Below the pieces are notes generated by a model. That model saw only the letters and a program-made list of their open reading frames with translations. It ran no database searches and was not told the DNA's origin. Shown here piece by piece: positions 55,061 through 63,523 of a DNA stretch of 64,000 nt (its first letter is position 1; every line of letters begins with the position of its first letter). Made by a program: the position numbers and the translations under genes. The DNA is from Nitrobacter vulgaris. Its GTDB lineage: Bacteria; Pseudomonadota; Alphaproteobacteria; Rhizobiales; Xanthobacteraceae. The DNA is taken from the NCBI RefSeq assembly GCF_031453995.1, contig NZ_JAVDPZ010000016.1, forward strand, positions 20,659 to 84,658, read 5' to 3'.

Positions 55061-55741
55061 ATGCATGGAAAGGTCATCGTCATCACTGGATGCTCCGGCG
55101 CACTTGGCAAGGTCGTCGCGGACGCCGCCATCGCGCGCGGCGCCAAGGTGGCCGGCATCGACCGCGCTGCTGTAAACGGCGGTGCTACCGCTGACCGGAT
55201 CGAATTCGACGGCGTCGATTTGACCGACTCAGAACAAGCCTTGCGGGCCGTGGATGCGGCGGCTGCGCATTTCGGCCGGCTCGATGCCCTCGTCAATATC
55301 GCCGGTGCATTCGCGTTCGAAACTATCGCGGACGGCGACTCCAAAACATGGCAGCACCTCTATGCGATCAACGTGACGACCGCGCTAAACACCTCGCGGG
55401 CCGCGATCCCGCATCTGGTTGCATCCGGCGCCGGACGTATCGTCAACATCGGCGCGACCGGAGCATTACAGGCCGGCGCTGGCATGGGCGCCTATGCTGC
55501 GTCGAAAGCGGCCGTGCATCGGCTGACCGAAGCGCTTGCCTCCGAGTTGAAAGGCAAGGTGACCGTCAATGCCGTCCTGCCCTCGACGATCGACACGCCA
55601 GCCAACCGCAGGGACATGCCCAAAGCGGATTTCGCGACGTGGGTGACGGCGCAGGAACTAGCGAATGTCATTCTGTTTCTGGCAAGCGATGCGGCAACCG
55701 GAGTTACCGGCGCGCTAATACCGGTGCGTGGACGCGTCTGA
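55061..55741 (+). CDS. Short-chain dehydrogenase/reductase
   Basis: A 226-residue Rossmann enzyme with TGCSGALG (TGxxxGxG NAD(P) motif), NIAGAF, the catalytic serine in NIGATGALQAG and YAASKAA (YxxxK). The serine position is less clear than usual: GATGA stands where classical SDRs have GSxxS. It lies about 50 bases after the GST gene, so the two may share a transcript. Substrate unknown. Confidence 0.88.
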   Translation: MHGKVIVITGCSGALGKVVADAAIARGAKVAGIDRAAVNGGATADRIEFDGVDLTDSEQALRAVDAAAAHFGRLDALVNIAGAFAFETIADGDSKTWQHLYAINVTTALNTSRAAIPHLVASGAGRIVNIGATGALQAGAGMGAYAASKAAVHRLTEALASELKGKVTVNAVLPSTIDTPANRRDMPKADFATWVTAQELANVILFLASDAATGVTGALIPVRGRV

Positions 55742-55905
55742 AACGCGACCTTCTCCTCTTGCAAACGGTCTAACCGGGTTTTTAGTAACCTACGGTTCTT
55801 CGACTCTTGCATTTCTCTTGTAGCGTGTAATTATGGTATTTATGCTATCTATGGTAGCGACGATAAGAAGTTCCCAGCCTTAGGGTTTTCTACAGGGATC
55901 AGCAG

Positions 55906-56433
55906 ATGCCTGGCCGCAGCAGCTATTCCTACGAGGATTTGCTGGCTTGCGGCCGTGGCGAGATGTTCGGTCCTGACGAACCCAAACTGCCATTACCGCC
56001 GATGCTGATGTTCGATCGCATCACGGAAATCACGGAAGGCGGCGGAAAATACGGGCGCGGACTGGTGCGCGCTGAGCTCGACATCAAACCGGACCTCTGG
56101 TTCTTCCAATGCCACTTTCAGAACGATCCGGTGATGCCCGGCTGTCTTGGTCTCGATGGGCTTTGGCAGATGGTGGGATTTTATCTGGTCTGGCTTGGCC
56201 GCGACCGGAATGTGAAAGCTCGTGCCCTCGGTCTCGGCGATTTGAAATTTGCAGGTCAGATTCTGCCGCATGCGCGCAGGCTTTCCTACACGGTGGACAT
56301 CAAACGGGTGAGGCGTTCGAGGCTGGTGATGGCAATTGCCGACGGCACGGTAAGCGTTGACGGCGATATGATCTATTGTGCCAAAGATCTTCGGCTCGGC
56401 CTGTTCAAGAGCCTTCCAGGGTCGCCGACTTAG
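55906..56433 (+). CDS. fabA: 3-hydroxydecanoyl-ACP dehydratase/isomerase
   Basis: A 175-residue hot-dog-fold enzyme that introduces the cis double bond for anaerobic unsaturated fatty-acid synthesis. The active-site His70 lies in FFQCHFQNDPVMPGC and Asp84 in LGLDGLWQ, the same numbering as in E. coli. The usual partner fabB does not follow; the next gene is a DUF2161 protein. The upstream 160 bases are AT-rich with TAATTATGGTATTTATGC, probably the promoter. Confidence 0.94.
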   Translation: MPGRSSYSYEDLLACGRGEMFGPDEPKLPLPPMLMFDRITEITEGGGKYGRGLVRAELDIKPDLWFFQCHFQNDPVMPGCLGLDGLWQMVGFYLVWLGRDRNVKARALGLGDLKFAGQILPHARRLSYTVDIKRVRRSRLVMAIADGTVSVDGDMIYCAKDLRLGLFKSLPGSPT

Positions 56434-56482
56434 CCGACCGACTGATAAGATCCGGGCCGTTGAGTCGGCCTGAGCGTGCAAC

Positions 56483-57160
56483 GTGGAAACCTCGCTTTAT
56501 CTTCCGGTCAAACGTCATCTTGAAAGCCTTGGCTTCACTGTTAAGGGCGAAGTCGGTGGCTGCGATCTTGTTGCGCTCAGCGGCGATGATCCGCCGATCG
56601 TCGTGATCGGCGAGCTGAAGCTGAGTTTCAATCTGGAACTCATCCTTCAAGGCGTCGAGCGCGCGGGCGCATGCGATGAGGTCTGGCTTGCCGCCAGGCT
56701 GTCGATGAACGGCAAGGGACGCGAGAGCGACGCGCGCTATCGGAACCTGTGCCGGCGGCTAGGGTTCGGAATGCTCGGGGTGACACACCAAGGGAGCGTT
56801 GAAGTGCTGGTGGCGCCCTCCGCTGTCAGTCCGCGCCGCAATCCCAAGAAGCGCTCTCGGCTGGTCATAGAGCACCAACGCCGCAAGGGCGATCCAGTTG
56901 CCGGCGGCAGCACGCGGACGCCGATCATGACAGCGTATCGCCAGCAGGCACTGGTTTGCGCAGCCGCAATGGCTACCGGTCCATGCCGCGTGCGGGATCT
57001 CAGAGTGGAAGCTCCGGATGCCGGAAAAATCCTCCTTCACAATGTCTATGGATGGTTCGACCGCATTGAGCGTGGAATTTATGCCTTGACCGACGCCGGC
57101 AGAACCGCGCTGAAGCGATGGCCTCAGGGGCCATCCGAAGTAGTACCGATCGCCGAATAA
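56483..57160 (+). CDS. DUF2161 protein, PD-(D/E)XK nuclease-like
   Basis: A 225-residue protein. The N-terminal half has the nuclease-like layout KGEVGGCDLVAL followed by VVIGELKLSF, giving Asp, then Glu-x-Lys, the usual metal and catalytic set. The C-terminal half is winged-helix-like (AATGPCRVRDLRVEAPDA, then YGWFDRIERGIYALTDAG). Real nuclease activity is unproven for this family. It starts 49 bases after fabA. Confidence 0.8.
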   Translation: METSLYLPVKRHLESLGFTVKGEVGGCDLVALSGDDPPIVVIGELKLSFNLELILQGVERAGACDEVWLAARLSMNGKGRESDARYRNLCRRLGFGMLGVTHQGSVEVLVAPSAVSPRRNPKKRSRLVIEHQRRKGDPVAGGSTRTPIMTAYRQQALVCAAAMATGPCRVRDLRVEAPDAGKILLHNVYGWFDRIERGIYALTDAGRTALKRWPQGPSEVVPIAE

Positions 57161-57394
57161 CCCCCGGACAAGTCTGACCCCCATGCAGGGTCTTTAAGGC
57201 AAAGCGCGGCTGCATGTCGCATGTTGCTTTATGCGCGACTTGGCAATGTGCAAAGCGCGTCAAAATGCATAGCTGTTTTGCCACTTTGGATCCCGTATGA
57301 GGTGCATACCGAGTCTCCTGACCTAAAGCAGGATGAGGTTTGATTGTACTTTCCGCTTCTTTTTGAATCGAAAAGTGCGGATGCCGGAGACAAT

Positions 57395-57424
57395 GGTTCG
57401 AAGAACCGTCGTTCTTTGAACGAC
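57395..57424. repeat. Two adjacent perfect hairpins
   Basis: GGTTC-GAA-GAACC and GTCGTTC-TTT-GAACGAC follow each other without a gap, about 75 bases before the next gene. They sit in a 340-base gap (57161-57497) in which nothing else is recognised. They contain GTTC blocks but not at LexA spacing. Confidence 0.6.
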
Positions 57425-57497
57425 CACGGTCATGTCGCGTTGAGGCGTTTCACGTCAATTTTCATGGGCTGAGTTTGCCCAACCATTGAGGCGAACG

Positions 57498-57797
57498 ATG
57501 AGCGAAGGCTGGCACACAAAATTTGGCATCCGGCGGGTTCGCCACGATCCTCCCACGTTGGAGGAAGCCATCTTCGCGGCCATGGGGATCACCGACGATC
57601 TCGACTCGCAGGCGGAGATTGCGGCATCGCTGATTGGAATGCCGTTCGATGTCGTTCACGCAGAGGTCAAGAAGACCGCTCGTGCTGTTACGCGGTCGCC
57701 TACGACGCGCGTGATTGCGGGTGAGCAGGGCGCGTTGCGCTCGGTCGTGGTCGAGCGCCGCGTAGTTCGCAGATTTGCCAACGACAGGCGATTATGA
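57498..57797 (+). CDS. Small conserved-looking hypothetical protein
   Basis: A 99-residue basic protein starting MSEGWHTKFGIRRVRHDPPT, then LEEAIFAAMGITDDLDSQAE and IAASLIGMPFDVVHAEVKKT. Two helices and no export signal. It resembles uncharacterised Bradyrhizobium proteins; function unknown, and a DNA- or RNA-associated role is only suggested by the basic C-terminus. Confidence 0.6.
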   Translation: MSEGWHTKFGIRRVRHDPPTLEEAIFAAMGITDDLDSQAEIAASLIGMPFDVVHAEVKKTARAVTRSPTTRVIAGEQGALRSVVVERRVVRRFANDRRL

Positions 57798-57924
57798 CGC
57801 GAGTCGAGTCGAGATTAGCTTAGCTGCAAACCGCACTATTCTTCCGACTGCCTGCTGACGTTCTTCGCAGCGCTGAAAATCGTGCTACGAGAATGCGAAT
57901 TGTCGCTGCTACGAAGGATACCAG

Positions 57925-58170
57925 ATGCCGAAAAGTTGCGACCTGCTTTTTTTGATAGTTGTCACACTGAGCATTGCGGCGCCCGCCGCACACGCTTCGC
58001 AAGTTGCGCGAGAGACCGACGTCGTCAATCTGCGGCTGGGCGAACGCATTCTTGTCGATGATGGATCTTGTCCGGCGGGGCAGATTAAGGAAATCTCCGG
58101 TACGAAACTGACCCCGGCCGGCGTTGTTCCGGCACGCAAGTGCATATCGCGGGTCGGCTCAAAGCGGTGA
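57925..58170 (+). CDS. DUF6719-type small secreted protein
   Basis: An 81-residue protein with signal peptide (LLFLIVVTLSIAAPAAHAS) and the mature motif LGERILVDDGSCPAGQIKEI followed by a second cysteine (ARKCISR), typical of a family of small exported Bradyrhizobium proteins. The two cysteines could form one disulfide. Function unknown. It converges on creA. Confidence 0.75.
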   Translation: MPKSCDLLFLIVVTLSIAAPAAHASQVARETDVVNLRLGERILVDDGSCPAGQIKEISGTKLTPAGVVPARKCISRVGSKR

Positions 58171-58212
58171 ATGCGTACCTCCGTCGCATTAACATCGCCT
58201 TCGAACGTGACT

Positions 58213-58773
58213 CTAATCGGAAATGAAATCCCCGCATTTCTGGATGGTGGTGTCCGAAGCGCCCCAGGGCATGATCGGTACTGAGGACGTCGAATTCTGT
58301 GGCGAGCCCTCGATCACTCGGTCGGAATAAACCATATAGACCAGCACGTTTCGTTTTGCGTCACAGCCCCGCACGATCTGCATCTTCTTGAACAGCAGCG
58401 AGCGCCGCTGCCGGAACATGTCTTCGCCCTGCTTCATCTTTTCCTTGAAGCGAATCGGCCCCATCTGGCGACACGACAGCGAAATATCCGAGACTTCCTC
58501 CGCCACTCCAAGCCACCCCTTGATGCCGCCCTTCTCGGGTAACGTGAAATGGCAAGCAACGCCTTCGATCTCAGGATCATCGACGCCATACGTCGCAAGC
58601 TTGTCATTCGGTGTCAGCAGCTTGAAAACCGTCGAGCGACGAAAGATCAGGTCGGGCTCGTCTGCTGCATGGGCGTATGTTCCGGCGAACACCGCCACCG
58701 TAAGGACGATGAAGGCCAAAAAGGTCCGAGCCGTTCGGCGCTTCTCATCATGAATCTGAGCTCGAAATGTCAT
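58213..58773 (-). CDS. creA: CreA family periplasmic protein
   Basis: A 186-residue protein with an N-terminal hydrophobic export signal (TFLAFIVLTVAVFAGTYAHA) and the CreA core: DDPEIEGVACHFTLPEKGG, GVAEEVSDISLSCRQ, QRRSLLFKKMQIVRGCD and VYMVYSDRVIEGSP. Cysteines at three positions may pair. Its molecular role is unknown. It is divergent from the L,D-transpeptidase. Confidence 0.9.
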   Translation of the reverse strand: MTFRAQIHDEKRRTARTFLAFIVLTVAVFAGTYAHAADEPDLIFRRSTVFKLLTPNDKLATYGVDDPEIEGVACHFTLPEKGGIKGWLGVAEEVSDISLSCRQMGPIRFKEKMKQGEDMFRQRRSLLFKKMQIVRGCDAKRNVLVYMVYSDRVIEGSPQNSTSSVPIMPWGASDTTIQKCGDFISD

Positions 58774-58975
58774 CAGGTAGCTCCGTTTGCTGAGTCCGAC
58801 CTATGTAAGTTCTTCAAGTTCCCGAGAAAAGATCTCGACCGCCGAGCGAGCCGAGAATTAGATTCGTGTGAAGGATTTTGCATTATTTAAAGGAAGCCAG
58901 CCGGAAAACCGACACAGACCGGTAGGAAGTGAAGTCGGAAGCGCTAAATCTGAACCATGATTCGAGGACAAAGGC

Positions 58976-60424
58976 GTGAGTGAATATCTGTCCTTCCTGC
59001 GCACGATGCGGTGGACCGCCAATGTTCCCTCGGTTTGCGTGGGTACATATCCTTGGTCGGTACGCCTCGGGATTGGACTGCTGATCGCCGTCCTGACCGG
59101 ACTTGGATCACCCGCGCGCAGCCAGATCTTCTGGCAGGACGATTATCCGGACTTTTTTAACGAAGGATCTCCCCCGCCGCCCGTCACGAGGCCGCAGGCG
59201 CATGGAGCTAAACATCGCCGGCTCCCAAAGCCAGAATCGGCGGCTAAAGTCACGCGGAAGCCAAATGGCCCCATCATCATTGCCATTTCAATCCGGCGGC
59301 AAATGCTCAAGGTCTATGACGCCAACGGCTTTTTCGCCGAAACCCCGGTGTCGACTGGAATGAGCGGCCACGGAACTCCAATGGGTGTTTTCAGCGTCAT
59401 TCAAAAGCAAAAATGGCATCGCTCGAATATCTACAGCGGCGCGCCAATGCCCTACATGCAACGCATCACCTGGTCTGGCATCGCGATGCACGCGGGCGCG
59501 CTTCCAGGTTATCCTGCGTCGCACGGATGCATCCGAATGCCCTTGGACTTCGCGGTGAAGATGTGGAATTGGACCAGGATCGGCGCTCGAGTCATCATTA
59601 CTCCTGGCGAGGTGACACCCGCTGATTTTTCGCACCCTGTGCTGATAAGCCGTCGGCCAGAGCCCGTGCCGGCCGAGGTGAAAGCCGACGCCAGCGCCGC
59701 GATGTCGCAAGTCAAAGTTTCATCGCTTACATCCGGTTTGCCTGCGACCGGCGGATCCATCACTGCGACGCCTGAGGTGGCGGCCGCCGAGCCAATCAAG
59801 GCAGATTCAGGCAACACGGGGGACGCCGACGTCACGGTAACGGCGGCGGCCAACCCTGTCAGCGATACGGTGGTTTCCCCCGCCGAAATCCCCGCAGGGT
59901 CGGAGGATCAACCGCAAACCCCTCCTGCGAGCGCGGAGAAGGCTGAGCTCGCGGCGATCTCCGCACTGAAGCGGAGCGGACGGATCGCGGTCTTTGTCAG
60001 CGGCAAGGACAGCAAGATCTATGTGCGGCAGAACTTTACGCCGATATTCGATGCTCCCATCACGATCGCCGCGAGCGATCGGCCTTTGGGAACACACGTG
60101 TTCACCGCGGAAGTCGCCAAGGACAGCAAGGCTGACTTCCGCTGGTCGGTCGTGTCGCTCCCGGCGCTGGAGCGTCGCGCCGACCGAGTTCACGTTCTCA
60201 AAGGTCGGTCCGGCCAGAAAACGACCGTGGTCAACGCAACGGTCAGGCCGACCCCTGTTCCGGATAGCGCCACCGACGCGTTGAACCGCATCTCCATCCC
60301 GGAGAACGTCATGGCGCAAATCGCTATTGCCTTTTCAACGGGAGACTCCATCATTGTCTCCGATCAGAGTATTGCAGGCAGCGAAACCGGTGAAGGCACC
60401 GACTTCATCGTCGGGCTGCGATAA
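58976..60424 (+). CDS. L,D-transpeptidase (YkuD)
   Basis: A 482-residue exported enzyme forming 3-3 peptidoglycan crosslinks or attaching lipoprotein to the wall. A signal anchor (LGIGLLIAVLTGLGSPARSQ) precedes the catalytic domain at about residues 100-210 with MHAGALPGYPASHGCIRMP (His172, His183, Cys185). A long Pro/Ala/Ser linker leads to a second domain (about 340-480; GRIAVFVSGKDSKIYVRQNF) that looks like a second, degenerate YkuD-type unit lacking the SHGC motif. GTG 58976 is the start. Confidence 0.88.
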   Translation: MSEYLSFLRTMRWTANVPSVCVGTYPWSVRLGIGLLIAVLTGLGSPARSQIFWQDDYPDFFNEGSPPPPVTRPQAHGAKHRRLPKPESAAKVTRKPNGPIIIAISIRRQMLKVYDANGFFAETPVSTGMSGHGTPMGVFSVIQKQKWHRSNIYSGAPMPYMQRITWSGIAMHAGALPGYPASHGCIRMPLDFAVKMWNWTRIGARVIITPGEVTPADFSHPVLISRRPEPVPAEVKADASAAMSQVKVSSLTSGLPATGGSITATPEVAAAEPIKADSGNTGDADVTVTAAANPVSDTVVSPAEIPAGSEDQPQTPPASAEKAELAAISALKRSGRIAVFVSGKDSKIYVRQNFTPIFDAPITIAASDRPLGTHVFTAEVAKDSKADFRWSVVSLPALERRADRVHVLKGRSGQKTTVVNATVRPTPVPDSATDALNRISIPENVMAQIAIAFSTGDSIIVSDQSIAGSETGEGTDFIVGLR

Positions 60425-60604
60425 AGTGGCGGTTCAATTGCTCGGGCTTTCGCTCGGCGCTATTGCCATGGTCGCGCACACGGCGGTATCAGAGGAAGCA
60501 GCCCAACTGGGGATAAATGCCGTTTCCGTGGAAGGGGTCGTCTGTAGCTGCGCTAGAATGAGAAAGCGGGCGATTCAACCGCGATAACCTTTGAGGTGAT
60601 CGAG

Positions 60605-61534
60605 ATGCGCATGACGACAGGGCTGATCTTTGCAGGCGCGGTTTCGTTGTGTGCGACCACGGTCGCCTGGTCGCAGACGCCCGCACCCAAGGGAGTCCAG
60701 AATGCGGCCGCGCCGGTTCCCGCGCGGGCAAGCGGAGCGCAGGTCGCCTGTAACGGAAGCCCCGACGCACTCGGTGTTGCCCGCGTGGTCCAAATTGATA
60801 CGACCGGTGGTCCTGGCTTCGGATTCGAGCATTTCAAGCAACTCGATTTCCTGCGCGACAAGGAAGTGGTGCTGACGTTTGATGATGGTCCGTGGCCCGG
60901 AAATACGCCTGCCGTGCTGAAGGCGCTTGCCGATCAGTGCACCACCGGAATCTTCTTCTCGATCGGCAAGCACGCGACCTACCATCCCGAGATCCTGCGG
61001 AATGTCGCCGCCGCCGGACACACGGTCGGCTCGCACACATGGTCGCACGCTAATCTCAACAACAAGAAGCTGTCCGAGGCGCAGCGCAAGGACGAGATCG
61101 AGAAGGGATTCAGCGCCGTCAAATGGGCGCTTGAGGCTGCTCCTGCCCCGTTTTTCCGTTTCCCTGCGCTACAGCATCCGCCGGAGATGGTGACCTACCT
61201 TGGCGAGCGCAATATCGCGATCTTTTCCTGCGACGTCGACTCATTCGACTTCAAGTCGCACAAGGCTCAACAGGTGGTCGACAACATCTTCAAGAAGCTC
61301 GACAAGGTCGGCAAGGGTATCATTTTGATGCACGACTTCCAGAAGCATACCGCCGAGGCGCTGCCCGAGGTTTTGCGCAGGCTGAAGGCCGGTGGATACA
61401 AAGTCGTGCAGATGAAGGCAAAGGCGCCGATCGAGACGCTCGCGCAATACGACGAGGAATTGAAGAAGGATACCAAGCTGCCGACCGTGAGTTCCCGGCC
61501 GGTCAACAGCGTCGTCCAGACGATCTCCGAATAA
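60605..61534 (+). CDS. Exported polysaccharide deacetylase (NodB domain)
   Basis: A 309-residue protein with signal peptide (TTGLIFAGAVSLCATTVAWS). The NodB domain has the metal and catalytic set VLTFDDGPWPGNTP (Asp93, Asp94) and GSHTWSHANL (His144, His148), then RFPAL and IILMHD near the C-terminus. It probably removes acetyl groups from peptidoglycan or another periplasmic glycan. ATG 60605 has the GAGGTG site; an in-frame GTG at 60596 is inside that site. Confidence 0.88.
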   Translation: MRMTTGLIFAGAVSLCATTVAWSQTPAPKGVQNAAAPVPARASGAQVACNGSPDALGVARVVQIDTTGGPGFGFEHFKQLDFLRDKEVVLTFDDGPWPGNTPAVLKALADQCTTGIFFSIGKHATYHPEILRNVAAAGHTVGSHTWSHANLNNKKLSEAQRKDEIEKGFSAVKWALEAAPAPFFRFPALQHPPEMVTYLGERNIAIFSCDVDSFDFKSHKAQQVVDNIFKKLDKVGKGIILMHDFQKHTAEALPEVLRRLKAGGYKVVQMKAKAPIETLAQYDEELKKDTKLPTVSSRPVNSVVQTISE

Positions 61535-61557
61535 CGCGCGACGATCCGGAAAGGCTT

Positions 61558-62106
61558 ATGCTTCGCATCGAGGGCTATGTCATCGTGTCGGCGGACGGAA
61601 TGCTCGCCGATGCGAGCCATGTGATGCCGCAAGCGCTGAAATTCAGAGGCGATCTTGAGTTTTTCACCGCAGGACTGGATCATGCGGACGTCGTCGTTCA
61701 TGGACGCAATTCGTTCGAGGATCAGCCCAACTCGCCGCTGCGCAAAAGGGTTAGACTAACCCGCCGTGTAGCCGCTCTTGAACGTGATCCCGAAAACGAA
61801 AAGGCTACCTTATGGAATCCCGCTGGCGCGTCGTTCGAGGACGCCTGCGCTCATGCCGGAGTGCGCGATGGAGTGGCCGCGATCATCGGTGGACCTTCAG
61901 TATTCGAAATGTTTCTCGATCGTTATGATACGTTCTGGCTGTCGGAAGCTCCGCATGTGAGGTTACCCGGAGGCGAAGGCTGCTTTCCTGGCGTCCCCGA
62001 TAGTTCTCCGCAAGCTGTGTTGGCGGCACATGGACTTCAGCCTAGCGAGGTCCGGATTCTCGATGCGGAGAACGACGTTCGCGTTACAGCATGGCGCCGC
62101 GTTTGA
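61558..62106 (+). CDS. RibD C-terminal / dihydrofolate-reductase-like protein
   Basis: A 182-residue NADPH-dependent reductase-like protein with a DHFR fold: GYVIVSADGMLADASHVMP at the start, VVVHGRNSFEDQPNSPLRKR (GR-x-S/T) and AAIIGGPSVFEMFLDRYDTF (GG motif). Starts 23 bases after the deacetylase stop. Its substrate is unknown; the folate-specific residues of FolA are not evident. Confidence 0.82.
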   Translation: MLRIEGYVIVSADGMLADASHVMPQALKFRGDLEFFTAGLDHADVVVHGRNSFEDQPNSPLRKRVRLTRRVAALERDPENEKATLWNPAGASFEDACAHAGVRDGVAAIIGGPSVFEMFLDRYDTFWLSEAPHVRLPGGEGCFPGVPDSSPQAVLAAHGLQPSEVRILDAENDVRVTAWRRV

Positions 62107-62333
62107 CAGATTAGATTTCCCGCAAGACGCTTCATCCTCTCAGTGGCCGGGCTTGTCTAACATTACGGAGGAACTGCCGTTATCACAGCGGACCCGGCTA
62201 CTGTATTGGAGAGTCCGGCACCTTATTGGAGGAAAGCGAACAGCGCGAACAATCTCTAATTGAGGCTCAAGTTAGGATTATCTACCATCTGGCTCGATAG
62301 TTAGAGATCATTCGCCTCTTGAAGGGATAGAAA

Positions 62334-62648
62334 ATGAATCCAGCCATGCAGATGATGATGCCCATGATGGGCGGCGCGGCGCCCATGATGATGAATGGCA
62401 TGACGCCGATGGGCGGCATGATGCCAATGAACGGTATGATGGCGATGCCGACCATGATGTGCCAGATGACTTGCACAATGACGGCCAATGGCATGACTTG
62501 CGAGATGACGCCCATGGACGCGTCGATGAAGAACATGTTCATGCAGTGCTGCCAAAACATGATGAACATGGCGAACAACGGCATGCCCATGATGATGTGT
62601 TGCGGCGGGATGGCGATGATGTGCGTCATGCCGGCCAAGGCAGCCTGA
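62334..62648 (+). CDS. Methionine-rich (37.5% Met), cysteine-containing small protein
   Basis: A 104-residue protein with 39 methionines and 8 cysteines. The N-terminal third is almost pure Met/Gly/Pro/Ala (MGGAAPMMMNGMTPMGGMMP); the middle has a regular CxxxC pattern (MCQMTCTMTANGMTCEMTPM) and the end two CC pairs (MQCCQNMMN, MMMCCGGMAMMC). Only four charged side chains are visible. No signal peptide. The ribosome-binding site AAGGGA lies 6 bases upstream. The patterned Met and Cys suggest binding of soft metals such as copper(I), which is inference. No known transporter or copper gene is adjacent. Confidence 0.75.
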   Translation: MNPAMQMMMPMMGGAAPMMMNGMTPMGGMMPMNGMMAMPTMMCQMTCTMTANGMTCEMTPMDASMKNMFMQCCQNMMNMANNGMPMMMCCGGMAMMCVMPAKAA

Positions 62649-62758
62649 CGATATCGAACGATCCGGTTGAGTTCGAACAAGGGCTGGCTGATCCTGCCCT
62701 TGTTTTTGTTTCAGACTGGGCGAGTGGTGGCCGTAAATATCGCGGGGTTGTGCCAGCG

Positions 62759-63385
62759 TCAGCCGATCATCTGCGCATAGGTCATCACGAGATACAGAAC
62801 TGCCTCGTCTGTGCCGAGATTGCGGTATGCGTGCGGAACGTCCGCCTCGAACAGCATGGCGTCTCCCTCTCTCAGAGTCGTTGGCCGCGCCGATCCGACG
62901 GCGATTTCGACAGACCCTTTGGCAACGACCAGATTCTCGCGTGTCCCTGCCGCATGAGCTTCGGCGTTTTCGCAATAGAGTGGAGCGAGCCGGAGTTCAT
63001 AGAACTCAGTTCGTCGTTCGCTATCGAACGGAAACAGAGCCCGGGAGGTGAACTGTCCCTGATTGGATGACAACAGTTTCGATCCATCGCGCCGCAGAAC
63101 GATGATTCCTTCGGGATTGCCAATGGCGATCAGGCTAGCGAACGGAACGGTGAGCGAGGTGCATATTTTCCAAAGCAGACCGATGGTCGGCGTGCTCTTG
63201 CCCGTTTCGATCTGGCCAAGCATAGCGCGGCTCACGCCCGATTGCTTGGCCAACCGCTCAAGCGACAAGCCTTGCCGTAACCGGATGCGGCGCAGATTCT
63301 TTCCGACAATCACCGGCAGTTCAATGCAATCCAGACCGCCTCCATCGCCTTGATGGTAAATCTGGCTCGTGTCTAGTTTGCTCAT
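62759..63385 (-). CDS. XRE-family transcriptional regulator with cupin domain
   Basis: A 209-residue cytosolic regulator. HTH at about residues 27-80 (LRQGLSLERLAKQSGVSRAM then LGQIETGKSTPTIGLLWKIC) and a cupin_2 effector domain at about 130-205 (VAKGSVEIAVGSARPTTLRE, DVPHAYRNLG). ATG 63385 is chosen; 63430 (MDIKAQIYG) would add 15 residues. Such regulators sense small ligands, often amines or sulfur compounds. It is convergent with the Met-rich gene. Confidence 0.88.
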   Translation of the reverse strand: MSKLDTSQIYHQGDGGGLDCIELPVIVGKNLRRIRLRQGLSLERLAKQSGVSRAMLGQIETGKSTPTIGLLWKICTSLTVPFASLIAIGNPEGIIVLRRDGSKLLSSNQGQFTSRALFPFDSERRTEFYELRLAPLYCENAEAHAAGTRENLVVAKGSVEIAVGSARPTTLREGDAMLFEADVPHAYRNLGTDEAVLYLVMTYAQMIG

Positions 63386-63523
63386 GCGATGATCGGGCTG
63401 GACTCCGTAGATCTGGGCCTTGATATCCATGTTTGGAACCCAACGAAGACGACAGGCACCGTCAGCCACATAAACGGAAGAACGAACGGGATGTTGAATT
63501 GGCTGGCCGATGACAGACCACAA

